A DNA stretch of 44,801 nucleotides from RGIG6375 sp964472725 (GCA_964472725.1 CAYYLZ010000013.1:1-44801); one strand, 5' to 3'; positions 21,847 to 34,598 are shown, counted from the stretch's first letter. Numbers and translations are program-made. Notes: generated from the letters alone by a model not told the origin.

Positions 21847-24453
21847 ATGGAAGCTTATCGCAACACTTCTCTCCCCTTTGCCGAGCGGGCCGCGGATTTA
21901 GTTTCACGCATGACGCTCGAGGAAAAAATCGGTCAGCTGTCCTTTGACGCGGAAGCGATACCCCGTCTCGGCGTGCGTGCATGGACATGGTGGAACGAGG
22001 CCTCCCACGGTGTTATTCCCGTTTTCAGCATGTTCAGCGAGGCCAGTTCCTTCCCCGTCTGCCTCGCTCTTGCCAACAGCTGGGATCCAAAGTTGGTGGG
22101 CGAGGTCGCCTCTGCTATCTCCGACGAGATGCGCGCCATATATAACACCACAGGCAAGGAGCTGGATTACTGGTGCCCCACCGTCAACATGGGCCGCGAT
22201 CCCCGCTGGGGCCGCAACGATGAAGCCTTCGGCGAAGATCCGCTGCTGGCAGGTAAGGTAGCCGCCGCCTACGTCCGCGGCATACAGAGTCCCGAGGGTG
22301 GCTACATGAAGGCCATCTCCACTCCCAAGCACTTTGCTGCAAATAACAGCGAATACAACCGCAACTCCGCTTCCAGCAACGTCGACGAGGCCACCTTGCG
22401 TGAGTATTACCTGCCCGTATTCGAGCGCTGCATCCGCGAGGGCGGCGCAGGCAGCGTAATGACCGCATACAACCGCATTTCCGGTGTTCCCTGCTCCGCC
22501 AACGAGCATCTGCTGCAGGATATTCTTTACGATGAATGGGGATTCGACGGCTATATCGTTTCCGACGACGGTGCCGTTGGTGATGTCGGCCCCAACTACA
22601 ACCTCATGTGGGGTCAGCCCCGCGGCCACTTCTACGGTGAAACAATGGCAGAAGCCTGCGCTCTCAGTCTCAACGCAGGCACCGACATCTGCGTCGGCAA
22701 CGACTACCGCGCATGGCTGAAAACCGCCCTCGAGCAGGGTCTCACCGACGAGGACAGCATGGACAGAGCACTGGTGCGCTGCTTCACCGCCCGCTTTGCC
22801 CTCGGCGAATTTGATGCTCCCGAACAGTTGCCATGGCACGGACTCGGCCAGAACGATATCTGCAGCGAAAAGAATGCCGAAATCGCCCTGCGCGCCGCCG
22901 AGGAGACCTTCGTACTGCTGCGCAACGAGGATAAGATGCTGCCCCTCAAGCCCGAGTGCGGCAAAAAACTGCTTGTCATCGGCCCCAACGCAATTTACCG
23001 CCAGATGGGCAGCTATTCCATCGGCGGCTTCGCCGACACCCGCGTAAGCGTGCCGCCGCTGCAGGGTATCCGCGCGCTGGGCGAGCAGTTGGGCTTCACC
23101 GTAGATTACGCCAAGGGCTGGCAGCTTTCCGACGGACGCGTGGAAGGCGACGGTGCGGATAAGCACCCCGTCCTCCGCCGTGCCGCCGAAGAGGTCGGCA
23201 TGGAGCTGGACGCATATCTCGATTGGCGCACCCCCGACCGGGTAAAGGAGATACTTCGCAAGCGCGCCGAAAAGCTGGCAGGGCTGAAAATTCCCGAGTT
23301 GCCTGCGCCTCGTCACCCCGTAAACGATCCCGATATAGACCGAAGCGGCGATGAGCTTTGGGCTGAGGCACTTAAAAAGGCAGCCGATGCCGACGCAGTT
23401 ATCGTAATCGCAGGCACCGACCCCAGCGTCACCAGTGAGGGACGCGACCGTGCCGACCTGCTGCTGCCCTACGGTCAGAATGAAAAAATCCTCGAGCTTT
23501 TGAATGTCAATCCCAAAGTCGCCGCCGTTATAATCTCCGTCGGCCCCGTCTGCGGTCAGTTCCTTACGGATACCCCCGCCGTTGTATGGGCACCCTACCC
23601 CGGCGAAAGTCAGGGCAAGGCGCTGGCTAATATGCTCTTCGGCCTTGTCAGTCCTTCGGGACGAAGCAGCGAAACATGGTACCCCGATGACAGCTGCCTG
23701 CCCCACATTTCCGACTACGGCATAAAGCCCCTCGACACTCCCCATCAGCTGGGTCGCACCTATCTCTACTGGCTTGGCGAAAGCCTTTTCCACTTCGGCC
23801 ACGGCCTAAGCTACACCGACTTCAGCTATGAAAACTTCCGCCTTGAAAAGGACAGCTACGCCCCTGGCGAAACTATCCGCGCCTTCGTCACCGTCCGCAA
23901 TACCGGCGACATGGCGGGCAAGGAGGTAGTCCAGCTTTACGTGACCAAGAAGGACGTTTGGGACAACAGAGCCTATCTGAAGCTCGCCGCCTTTGACAAG
24001 GTGCTCCTGCAGCCCGGTGAGAGCCGCGAAGTAACGTTGGAGGTCAACCCCCTCGAGCTGCGTTACTGGAAGTACGCCTGGAACCGCTACAATATTTCCG
24101 AGGGTGAGTACACCTTCCGCCTTGCGAAAAGCAGCGGCTCCAACGATGTTATCGCCACAGCCAAGACCACTATCAACGGAAAATGGGACGCTGACCTCGC
24201 CGCGCTTACACTGCGCTGCTCCAAGCGCGTAATGCGGCCCGGCGATAGCGCCGCTCTGCACTGTACCGCCGCACTTGAGGACGCTGACCGCTTCCAGCCG
24301 GAAAATGTCGCTCTCAGCAGCAGCGATGAGTCCGTGGCGTTCGTTCGCGACAGCAAAGTCGAGGCAGTCGCCCCCGGCAGCTGCACCATCACTGCTGTAT
24401 ATGAAAAAAACGGCATCCGCCGCGAAAGCAGCCTGCCGATTTTGGTAAGGTGA
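21847..24453 (+). CDS. GH3 beta-glycosidase (probable beta-xylosidase or beta-glucosidase)
   Basis: The 868-residue protein starts at an ATG with AAGGAG 8 nt upstream. The order is the GH3 N-terminal barrel (about 15-330; PTVNMGRDPRWGRNDEAFGEDP, KHFAANNSEYNR, YIVSDDGAV with nucleophile Asp240), then the GH3 C-terminal sandwich (about 365-650). A fibronectin-III-like domain (about 665-740, VRNTGDMAGKEVVQLYV) and a C-terminal Big_2-like domain (about 785-868, SSDESVAFV, EAVAPGSCTITAVY) follow. The Big_2 tail is unusual for an enzyme without a visible signal peptide. It is divergent from the CE15-GH67 operon, which favours xylo-oligosaccharides as substrate, but GH3 specificity is hard to read from sequence. 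Confidence 0.88.
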   Translation: MEAYRNTSLPFAERAADLVSRMTLEEKIGQLSFDAEAIPRLGVRAWTWWNEASHGVIPVFSMFSEASSFPVCLALANSWDPKLVGEVASAISDEMRAIYNTTGKELDYWCPTVNMGRDPRWGRNDEAFGEDPLLAGKVAAAYVRGIQSPEGGYMKAISTPKHFAANNSEYNRNSASSNVDEATLREYYLPVFERCIREGGAGSVMTAYNRISGVPCSANEHLLQDILYDEWGFDGYIVSDDGAVGDVGPNYNLMWGQPRGHFYGETMAEACALSLNAGTDICVGNDYRAWLKTALEQGLTDEDSMDRALVRCFTARFALGEFDAPEQLPWHGLGQNDICSEKNAEIALRAAEETFVLLRNEDKMLPLKPECGKKLLVIGPNAIYRQMGSYSIGGFADTRVSVPPLQGIRALGEQLGFTVDYAKGWQLSDGRVEGDGADKHPVLRRAAEEVGMELDAYLDWRTPDRVKEILRKRAEKLAGLKIPELPAPRHPVNDPDIDRSGDELWAEALKKAADADAVIVIAGTDPSVTSEGRDRADLLLPYGQNEKILELLNVNPKVAAVIISVGPVCGQFLTDTPAVVWAPYPGESQGKALANMLFGLVSPSGRSSETWYPDDSCLPHISDYGIKPLDTPHQLGRTYLYWLGESLFHFGHGLSYTDFSYENFRLEKDSYAPGETIRAFVTVRNTGDMAGKEVVQLYVTKKDVWDNRAYLKLAAFDKVLLQPGESREVTLEVNPLELRYWKYAWNRYNISEGEYTFRLAKSSGSNDVIATAKTTINGKWDADLAALTLRCSKRVMRPGDSAALHCTAALEDADRFQPENVALSSSDESVAFVRDSKVEAVAPGSCTITAVYEKNGIRRESSLPILVR

Positions 24454-24554
24454 TATTATAATGTGTATACGAGTGGAAACAGAGAGCCATATCGGTAAAG
24501 GTCATTAAGACAGGGCTCCCATAGAGTTTCTCTTTCGGCATGCCACGAAGCCAA

Positions 24555-24580
24555 GAACTCCCTTCTTTCGAAGGGAGTTC
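24555..24580. terminator. Bidirectional intrinsic terminator
   Basis: An 11-bp perfect stem with a TTTC loop (GAACTCCCTTC/GAAGGGAGTTC) lies between the GH3 gene (+) and the convergent small membrane protein gene. It overlaps that gene's stop codon by 2 nt. The 100 nt upstream of it hold nothing I can name. Confidence 0.75.
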
Positions 24581-25070
24581 AATTTATCTGCAGACGTATT
24601 TCCGCGTCGGCTGAGCCCATACTGTAATATGTATCCGGCTCGTAGGTAAGTATTCTCGCTATGGCAACGGAGGATGCAGGCGCTTTTTCAAGGCTGACAT
24701 ACTCCACATATTCGCCCGGCTTCAAAAGTCCGGTTTCTCCGAGAACGCCGCCGGTTTCGTCCATAATACGCAGGCGCACCCAAACGCGGTTGCCTGCCGC
24801 GGAGGCAAAGCACATAAGCGCCTTGCCGTCCGTCACCATGGGCGAGCTGTACATAGAAACCGCAATGTTCGCGCTCAGTTCCAAAGTGCCGTAGTCCTCG
24901 GCTACTTCGACGTCCGGCGCTCCGCTGACGGCGGAAGCCTCAAAGGGCGGTGGGACAAATACTCCCACCACGATTTCGGGCTTGTCCTCAGTTCGAAAAA
25001 GCAGCAGCGACAGACAAACAGCCGCTGCCGCGCCAAGTATCAGCAGTATGAATTTTTCAACTCTGCTCAT
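24579..25070 (-). CDS. Uncharacterised membrane-anchored protein with C-terminal beta domain
   Basis: The 163-residue protein has one N-terminal membrane helix (about 7-25) and a short Pro/Glu-rich linker. A domain of about 100 residues follows, predicted to lie outside the cell. In that domain, TGLLKPGEYVEYVSL (113-127) matches SGILKAGYALERLQL in the C-terminal domain of the next gene upstream, and the strand pattern around it is alike. The two are probably paralogous beta-sandwich domains. It lies 18 nt downstream of that gene, so they are co-transcribed. I do not recognise a function; surface attachment or assembly of an envelope structure is a guess. Confidence 0.6.
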   Translation of the reverse strand: MSRVEKFILLILGAAAAVCLSLLLFRTEDKPEIVVGVFVPPPFEASAVSGAPDVEVAEDYGTLELSANIAVSMYSSPMVTDGKALMCFASAAGNRVWVRLRIMDETGGVLGETGLLKPGEYVEYVSLEKAPASSVAIARILTYEPDTYYSMGSADAEIRLQIN

Positions 25071-25088
25071 ATTTTCTCCGTTCTTTTA

Positions 25089-25946
25089 TCAATCGGTGAC
25101 CGTTATATTCAGCCCCGCAACTTCCGGCACCACCATGGCCTGCTCGCCGGTGACCGGGTCATAGCAGTGGAAGCGGAAAAGTCCCGCATAAACACCCTCG
25201 CCGAGGGTTGGAGCGTCAGGCAGCAGCTGGAGCCGTTCCAGTGCGTAGCCCGCTTTGAGAATGCCGGACTGTGCCACCAGATACGCCTCTCCGCCGGATA
25301 CTATGTACATATCCACGGTAACTTCATGGCTGGAGGCATTGGGGTTTTTGAAATATATTCCGATATCTCCGTTGGAAAGATCAATGGTGCAATCCAGTTT
25401 GTAAATCATGGACAACGCGCCGCCGCCTTCTTCCACCTTGGTTTTTTCGGAGTTGTCGCCCTCAATAGGCACGGCGTTTTTATCCTCGGGCGGAAGCGGA
25501 TGGTCGGGCGCTATAACGACAGTATCTTCGCCGGGATTCGGCTCGTCATCACCGGCATTGGGGCGTTGGTCATTTCCCGCGAGCAGGAGGACGAGCATTA
25601 TGCATATCGCGGCCAGTAAAAATAACAGACTGCCAAGGAAAGGCAGCCGGCTTTTCATCAAGGCAAGGTATTCGTCCTTACCCACCTTTAGGTATCCCGC
25701 CGGACGCCAGAGCAGGCGTCTGTAGCTGCCGCAGGGAGCCACGCTGAATTGCTCCTGCCCTACCTGAACGGTTCCTATGGATTTTTTATTCTTCCCCCCG
25801 CCTATCTCGCCAAGCACTCTGCATCCGCCCTGCGGATAGGCACTTTTCAGATAGTTCGGCGAGAAGCTTTCAATGCTTTGGCCTTCGAACTTGCCCTTGG
25901 CACCGTATTCGCCGGAGGGCGTCACACGAAAGTGTATTTCAAACAC
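25089..25946 (-). CDS. Uncharacterised membrane protein, cytoplasmic N-domain and external beta domain
   Basis: The 285 residues divide into a soluble N-terminal part (1-98, likely cytoplasmic), one membrane helix (about 102-123), an acidic Pro-rich linker (about 124-172) and a C-terminal beta domain (about 175-285). The C-terminal domain shares the G(I/L)LKxG pattern with the 163-residue neighbour. The start is uncertain: the only in-frame standard codon is GTG at 25946, but it lies inside the GGGAGGTG ribosome binding sequence. A codon properly spaced from that site would be ATA. A promoter at 26009-26037 fits. Function unknown; it may pair with its neighbour at the membrane. Confidence 0.6.
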   Translation of the reverse strand: MFEIHFRVTPSGEYGAKGKFEGQSIESFSPNYLKSAYPQGGCRVLGEIGGGKNKKSIGTVQVGQEQFSVAPCGSYRRLLWRPAGYLKVGKDEYLALMKSRLPFLGSLLFLLAAICIMLVLLLAGNDQRPNAGDDEPNPGEDTVVIAPDHPLPPEDKNAVPIEGDNSEKTKVEEGGGALSMIYKLDCTIDLSNGDIGIYFKNPNASSHEVTVDMYIVSGGEAYLVAQSGILKAGYALERLQLLPDAPTLGEGVYAGLFRFHCYDPVTGEQAMVVPEVAGLNITVTD

Positions 25947-26008
25947 CTCCCGTTACAGTTACCGCATATACCGATGCGGAATTGTGCAAAAATTGATTGT
26001 TGTGGTTT

Positions 26009-26037
26009 ATTATACCACGCCTATGCTGTCTCTTCAA
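26009..26037 (-). promoter_or_regulatory. Promoter of the 25946-24579 gene pair
   Basis: On the - strand TTGAAG (26032-26037), a 17-nt spacer and a perfect TATAAT (26009-26014). A small palindrome (GTGGT/ACCAC, 26001-26017) overlaps the -10, and a CCGCAT/ATGCGG hairpin lies in the short leader. Confidence 0.6.
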
Positions 26038-26083
26038 TACGAAATCCTCCTCGATTATTTCCATTTTTTGCAAGAGGGTCAGC

Positions 26084-26112
26084 TTGACACGCATTCTCCC
26101 TTTTCTTATAAT
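26084..26112 (+). promoter_or_regulatory. Full-consensus SigA promoter of the 26128 gene
   Basis: TTGACA (26084-26089), 17 nt, TATAAT (26107-26112). Transcription would start near 26119-26120, only about 8 nt before the ATG at 26128, leaving no room for a ribosome binding site. Confidence 0.75.
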
Positions 26113-26127
26113 AATGATAAATAAAGT

Positions 26128-26790
26128 ATGAGGAAAGGTGTACAGGCCATTAAACAGCACAAGAGTTTGTTCCTGCGCATTATATTCGCGGCAGCACTGA
26201 CTGCGGCGGCGGTCATCGCGTTGGCGCTGGCTATCCCCCGCCCCGATCCCATTGGAGCGTATCTGCGCGAAATATACGGAAGCAATCTTGTGGTCTGCCA
26301 AAACGGTGCATACTTCTACGAGTATCCCGCTTCGTCCGAGCTGATATCCTTCGGCGCGCCCGGTGAGCTTGATGCCTATGTCGGCAGTAAATTCGTCCTG
26401 ACGCCCGCCGCTCCCGAATTTGCCTACGGCGAGCCGGTGGTGCTTGAGATGGCCGGCAGCCATCGCGGCACGGCAAGCTACGACGGGCTGTGGACGCTTG
26501 ATTATTTCTCGGAGGGAGCGTGGTACAACCTTAACCCCGTCCTTTCCTGCGGTTCTGCGGAGTACAGCCTCCCTTACGGTGAAACGCGGACATTTACGCT
26601 GGACGCCTCCACTTTTGCTCAGGTCAAGCTATTCTCCTACGATCCCGAAACCGGCGAATATTCCCCTGCGTCCGATGAGCGTGAAGTACCTCTGCGCCGT
26701 GGGCACTATCGCTACAGCCGCACCGTAAGCGTATATGAGAATTCTGTCGGCACGGACTATCTGCTCGTATGCGAGTTCGATATCGTATGA
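26128..26790 (+). CDS. Uncharacterised anchored protein, Ig-like (Big_14-like) domain
   Basis: The 220-residue protein has one N-terminal membrane helix (about 15-33, IIFAAALTAAAVIALALAI) and an external domain. Near residues 100-155 a WTLDYFSEGAWYNLNP block followed by LPYGETRTFTLD resembles the Ig-like fold of Firmicute surface proteins (Big_14 type). There is no ribosome binding site before the ATG and the predicted leader is about 8 nt, so translation may be leaderless. A downstream TTG (codon 14) or ATT (codon 8) start cannot be excluded. It is divergent from the two unknown membrane protein genes. Function unknown. Confidence 0.6.
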   Translation: MRKGVQAIKQHKSLFLRIIFAAALTAAAVIALALAIPRPDPIGAYLREIYGSNLVVCQNGAYFYEYPASSELISFGAPGELDAYVGSKFVLTPAAPEFAYGEPVVLEMAGSHRGTASYDGLWTLDYFSEGAWYNLNPVLSCGSAEYSLPYGETRTFTLDASTFAQVKLFSYDPETGEYSPASDEREVPLRRGHYRYSRTVSVYENSVGTDYLLVCEFDIV

Positions 26791-26842
26791 TACAGTCCTC
26801 TGCAGCAAGCAGTTTAACGAGCAGGATACTTCTAAAAAACGC

Positions 26843-26930
26843 GTCATTCTGAACGAAGTGAAGAATCCCCGCAGCGAGGCAGCTGCCAATCTATAAATGC
26901 TGCGGAGATGCTTCGCAAGCTCAGCATGAC
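26843..26930. repeat. Single copy of the GTCATTC...GAATCC inverted repeat family
   Basis: GTCATTCTGAACGAAGTG and AAGAATCC on the left are mirrored by GCTTCGCAAGCTCAGCATGAC on the right. This is the same general type as the 148-bp repeats at 14792 and 15082 but a different variant. Apart from this and the rpoC terminator, I see nothing in the 276 bp before rpoC. Confidence 0.6.
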
Positions 26931-27026
26931 ATATCTTTTAGTCTTTCGCGTATTATTCGCCTATCGCTTCAACCTCCGCTGCACTACAGAGGATGGCGCT
27001 CCCTACAACGTACACACCGATGCAAA

Positions 27027-27056
27027 ACTCCCCCGAATCGCATGATTCGGGGGAGT
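27027..27056 (-). terminator. Intrinsic terminator of rpoBC
   Basis: A 13-bp perfect stem (ACTCCCCCGAATC/GATTCGGGGGAGT) with a GCAT loop is followed on the - strand by TTTT. It lies 11 nt beyond the rpoC stop codon, so rpoC is the end of its operon. Confidence 0.9.
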
Positions 27057-27066
27057 TGTTGTTTAT

Positions 27067-30693
<3,627 letters not shown>

Positions 30694-30696
30694 ATA

Positions 30697-33600
30697 TTAT
30701 TCGTCCTCCTCATCAAAATCATCGAAGAGTTCGACTTCCTCGTCATCGCTGCCGAAGCCGAAGTCGTCGCTTTCCTCTACGTCTTCGATGGTATAGCCGC
30801 TGGCGACGATCTCGTCATCTCCGGAGGAGTAGACAGCGTCGTCCACATAGGGCTGATACTCATCTTCGTCGTCCTCACGCAGCTCGATCTCTTCGCCGTA
30901 GGCATCGAGAACCTTGATGTCGAGGCAGAGGGACTGGAGTTCCTTGACAAGAACCTTGAAGGACTCGGGTACACCGGGCTGGGGTACGTTAAGACCCTTT
31001 ACGATGGACTCGTAGGTGCGTACACGACCGGTAACGTCGTCGGACTTAACGGTGAGGATCTCCTGCAGAGTGTATGCAGCGCCGTAGGCTTCAAGAGCCC
31101 AAACTTCCATTTCACCGAAACGCTGACCGCCGAACTGAGCCTTACCGCCGAGAGGCTGCTGGGTAACCAGAGAGTAAGGACCGGTGGAACGGGCATGGAT
31201 CTTATCGTCAACCAGGTGGTGGAGCTTGAGGAAGTAAACGTAACCGACGGTTACGGGGTTATCGAAGGGCATACCGGTACGGCCGTCGTACAGAACGGTC
31301 TTACCGTCTCTTCTCAGACCTGCCTCTTCCAGCAGATCCTGAATTTCGTTTTCCTTGGCGCCGTTGAAGATGGGAGTTGCCACCTTCCAGCCCAGTGCCT
31401 GAGCTGCATAGCCAAGGTGAACCTCGAGAACCTGACCGATATTCATTCGGGAGGGAACGCCCAGGGGGTTCAGAACGATATCAAGGGGGGTACCGTCGGG
31501 CAGATAAGGCATATCCTCACGGGGCAGAATGCGGGAAACAACACCCTTGTTACCATGGCGACCTGCCATCTTATCGCCGACGGAGATCTTTCTCTTCTGA
31601 GCGATGTAACAGCGGACTACCATGTTTACGCCGGGGCTGAGCTCGTCGCCGGCCTCGCGGGTGAATACCTTAACGTCAACAACGATACCGCTCTCGCCGT
31701 GAGGAACCTTCAGGGAGGTGTCACGGACTTCGCGGGCCTTCTCGCCGAAGATGGCGCGCAGCAGGCGCTCTTCTGCGGTCAGGTCGGTCTCGCCCTTGGG
31801 AGTTACCTTACCAACGAGGATATCGCCGGCATGTACCTCTGCACCGACGCAGATAATGCCGCGCTCGTCAAGATACTTGAGAGCATCGTCGCCAACGCCG
31901 GGAATATCGCGGGTGATCTCCTCGGGTCCGAGCTTGGTGTCACGGGCTTCGATCTCATGCTCCTCGATGTGAATGGAGGTGAAAACGTCGTCCTGAGCCA
32001 TACGTTCGTTGAGGAGAACTGCGTCCTCGTAGTTGTAGCCTTCCCAAGTCATGAAGCCGACGAGAATGTTCTTACCGAGGGAAATCTCGCCCTCGCTGGT
32101 GGAAGGACCGTCAGCCAGAACGGTGTCAGCGGTAACGCGCTCGCCGACAGCTACGATGGGACGCTGGTTGATGCAGGTGCCCTGGTTGCTGCGGGCAAAC
32201 TTCTGCAGCTTGTGGCTCTTTACGTTGCCGCCGTCGTACTTGACGTCGATAGCATCGGCGGAAACGCGGGTAACAACGCCATCGCCATCAGCCATGACAA
32301 CAACGCCGGAGTCAACGGCGCACTTGTGCTCAATACCGGTGGCAACGATGGGAGCCTGAGTTACCATAAGGGGAACGGCCTGACGCTGCATGTTCGCGCC
32401 CATCAGAGCACGGTTTGCGTCGTCGTTCTCAAGGAAGGGGATCATCGCGGTCGCGATGGAAACCATCATGCGGGGAGAGATGTCAACGTAGTCGACCAGC
32501 TCACGCTCAACGGAGATGATTTCATCTCTGTGGCGGCAGGTGATACGGTCGTTTACGAAGCAGCCATTCTCATCCAGAGGCTCGGTGGCCTGAGCGACGA
32601 TGAACTCGTCCTCCATGTCGGCGGTGAGATAACGGATATCATCGGTAACGCAGCCGGTTTCCTTATCAACTCTGCGGAAGGGGGCTACCAGGAAGCCGTA
32701 CTCGTTTACGCGGGCATAGCTGGCCAGGTAGGAAATAAGGCCGATGTTGGGACCTTCGGGGGTCTCAATGGGGCACAGACGGCCGTAGTGAGTATAGTGA
32801 ACGTCTCGGACATCGAAGCTGGCACGGTCTCTGGAAAGACCACCGGGGCCGAGAGCGGACATTCTGCGCTTATGAGTAAGCTCGGAGAGGGGGTTGGTCT
32901 GATCCATGAACTGGCTGAGGGGAGAAGAACCGAAGAACTCCTTGATAGCGGCAGTTACAGGACGGATATTGATGAGGGACTGGGGGGTAACGATATCAAG
33001 ATCCTGCAGGGTCATGCGCTCACGGATAACGCGCTCCATACGGGAGAAGCCGACTCTGAACTGGTTCTGCAGCAGCTCGCCGACACTTCTCATGCGGCGG
33101 TTGCCAAGGTGGTCGATATCGTCAGCCTCGCCGATGCCGTGAGCAAGGCAGTTGAGGTAGTTGACGGAAGCGAAGATATCGTCGGGAATGATGTGCTTGG
33201 GAATAAGCAGATCCATATTCTCGCGGATAGCTTCCTTAAGCTCCTCGCCCTCGTACTGCTCAAGCAGGCTCTTGAGGATAAGCAGGCGAACCTTTTCCTT
33301 AACGCCTACCTCAGCGGGATCGAAGTCAACAAAGCTGCCAAGGTCGACCATACCGTTGGTGAACACCTTGACTACCTTGCCGTAGTGATCCTTTACGAAA
33401 ACTTCAACGGCGCCGCTCTTTTCGATAGCAAGAGCCTCGTCGTAGGTAAGGATCTCGCCGGTGGGCTCGGCAATGATCTCGCCGGTGAACTCGCTTACTA
33501 CGGGAGCAGCCAGCTCCTTGCCCATGATACGGCGGGCGAGAGCCATCTTCTTATTGAACTTATAACGGCCTACGTTGGAAAGGTCGTAGCGTCTGGGATC

Positions 33601-34446
33601 GAAGAAGAGGGTGCGCATAAGGCCGTCGGCAGAGTCAACAGTGGGGGGATCGCCGGGACGCAGGCGCTTATAGATCTCGATGAGGGCTTCCTCACGGTTC
33701 TTGCAGCTGTCCTTGTCCAGGGTGACGGTCATGCGCTCGTCCTCGCCGAAGATCTCCTTGAGCTGCTCATTGGTGACAGCGCCGCCGGTTGCGCGGCCGA
33801 CAGTCAGCCAGGAGTAGGGAGCGTCCTCCTTGGGAGCACCTACAGCCTTCAGCAGCCAGCTGATGGGCAGCTTTCTGTTCTTGTCGATACGGACATAGAA
33901 CATATTGAGAGCGTCGGTCTCATACTCCAGCCATGCACCACGATAGGGGATAACGGTGGAGGAATACATGGAGGTATCGGTCTTGTCGGTCTTCTTATCG
34001 AAGTACATACCGGGAGAGCGGACGATCTGAGAAACGATGACACGCTCTGCGCCGTTGATGACGAAAGTGCCGCCGGCGGTCATGAGGGGGAAATCACCCA
34101 TAAAGATCTCCTGCTCCTTGATCTCCTCGGTCTCCTTGTTGCGCAGACGGACGCTTACCTTGATGGGAGCGGCGTAGGTCGCATCTCTGGCGGTGCATTC
34201 TTCAACGGTATACTTGGGCTTTTCGTCCATAGAATAGTCTATGAAGGTAAGCTCCAGATTGCCGGAAAAGTCGGTTATCGCCTCAACATCTCTGAATACT
34301 TCGCGCAGGCCGGTCTCCAGGAACCACTTGTAGGAGTCCTTCTGAATTTCCAGAAGGTTGGGCATATCCTGGATCTCTTCAACCTTGGCAAAGCTGTGGC
34401 GTTCCGTTTTTCCGTAATGCTTGATCGCGTACTTTTCTTTCGCCAT
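30697..34446 (-). CDS. rpoB: RNA polymerase subunit beta
   Basis: I chose the ATG at 34446 because AGGGGTGAT lies about 6 nt upstream; the upstream extension is leader. The product has 1249 residues. The rifampicin region is canonical (LSQFMDQTNPLSELTHKRRM, then SALGPGG, near 515-535), with the Asp, His and Ser that are commonly changed in resistant strains all in their usual wild-type form. GRLCPIETPEGPNIGLI and KMAGRHGNKGVVS are also typical. The C-terminus is a very acidic tail (about 60 residues rich in Asp and Glu). The gene has its own promoter and leader and is not preceded by rplL; the gene upstream is divergent. Confidence 0.98.
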   Translation of the reverse strand: MAKEKYAIKHYGKTERHSFAKVEEIQDMPNLLEIQKDSYKWFLETGLREVFRDVEAITDFSGNLELTFIDYSMDEKPKYTVEECTARDATYAAPIKVSVRLRNKETEEIKEQEIFMGDFPLMTAGGTFVINGAERVIVSQIVRSPGMYFDKKTDKTDTSMYSSTVIPYRGAWLEYETDALNMFYVRIDKNRKLPISWLLKAVGAPKEDAPYSWLTVGRATGGAVTNEQLKEIFGEDERMTVTLDKDSCKNREEALIEIYKRLRPGDPPTVDSADGLMRTLFFDPRRYDLSNVGRYKFNKKMALARRIMGKELAAPVVSEFTGEIIAEPTGEILTYDEALAIEKSGAVEVFVKDHYGKVVKVFTNGMVDLGSFVDFDPAEVGVKEKVRLLILKSLLEQYEGEELKEAIRENMDLLIPKHIIPDDIFASVNYLNCLAHGIGEADDIDHLGNRRMRSVGELLQNQFRVGFSRMERVIRERMTLQDLDIVTPQSLINIRPVTAAIKEFFGSSPLSQFMDQTNPLSELTHKRRMSALGPGGLSRDRASFDVRDVHYTHYGRLCPIETPEGPNIGLISYLASYARVNEYGFLVAPFRRVDKETGCVTDDIRYLTADMEDEFIVAQATEPLDENGCFVNDRITCRHRDEIISVERELVDYVDISPRMMVSIATAMIPFLENDDANRALMGANMQRQAVPLMVTQAPIVATGIEHKCAVDSGVVVMADGDGVVTRVSADAIDVKYDGGNVKSHKLQKFARSNQGTCINQRPIVAVGERVTADTVLADGPSTSEGEISLGKNILVGFMTWEGYNYEDAVLLNERMAQDDVFTSIHIEEHEIEARDTKLGPEEITRDIPGVGDDALKYLDERGIICVGAEVHAGDILVGKVTPKGETDLTAEERLLRAIFGEKAREVRDTSLKVPHGESGIVVDVKVFTREAGDELSPGVNMVVRCYIAQKRKISVGDKMAGRHGNKGVVSRILPREDMPYLPDGTPLDIVLNPLGVPSRMNIGQVLEVHLGYAAQALGWKVATPIFNGAKENEIQDLLEEAGLRRDGKTVLYDGRTGMPFDNPVTVGYVYFLKLHHLVDDKIHARSTGPYSLVTQQPLGGKAQFGGQRFGEMEVWALEAYGAAYTLQEILTVKSDDVTGRVRTYESIVKGLNVPQPGVPESFKVLVKELQSLCLDIKVLDAYGEEIELREDDEDEYQPYVDDAVYSSGDDEIVASGYTIEDVEESDDFGFGSDDEEVELFDDFDEEDE

Positions 34447-34521
34447 TTGGCTATCACCCCTGTAAAAAGAATGTAGGTCATCGCGGTAGTGACACACGCG
34501 GGTGCGTTGTTGTTATTTCCT

Positions 34522-34548
34522 CATTTACTTCATCGATTCAAGTAAATG
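34522..34548. repeat. Perfect 9-bp inverted repeat in the rpoB leader
   Basis: CATTTACTT (34522-34530) and AAGTAAATG (34540-34548) flank a 9-nt loop. It lies 2 nt upstream of the -35 box of the + strand promoter and inside the predicted rpoB leader. It could be an RNA hairpin in the rpoB message, an operator for the + strand promoter, or both. Confidence 0.5.
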
Positions 34549-34550
34549 TA

Positions 34551-34579
34551 TTGACATTTTACGTCCCTGCCAGTATAAT
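34551..34579 (+). promoter_or_regulatory. Full-consensus SigA promoter, facing the rpoB promoter
   Basis: TTGACA (34551-34556), 17 nt, TATAAT (34574-34579) on the + strand, opposite to rpoB. The transcript would start near 34586 and reach the terminator at 34684-34708. Confidence 0.75.
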
Positions 34580-34598
34580 GAGCACAGATGATGAGGTA

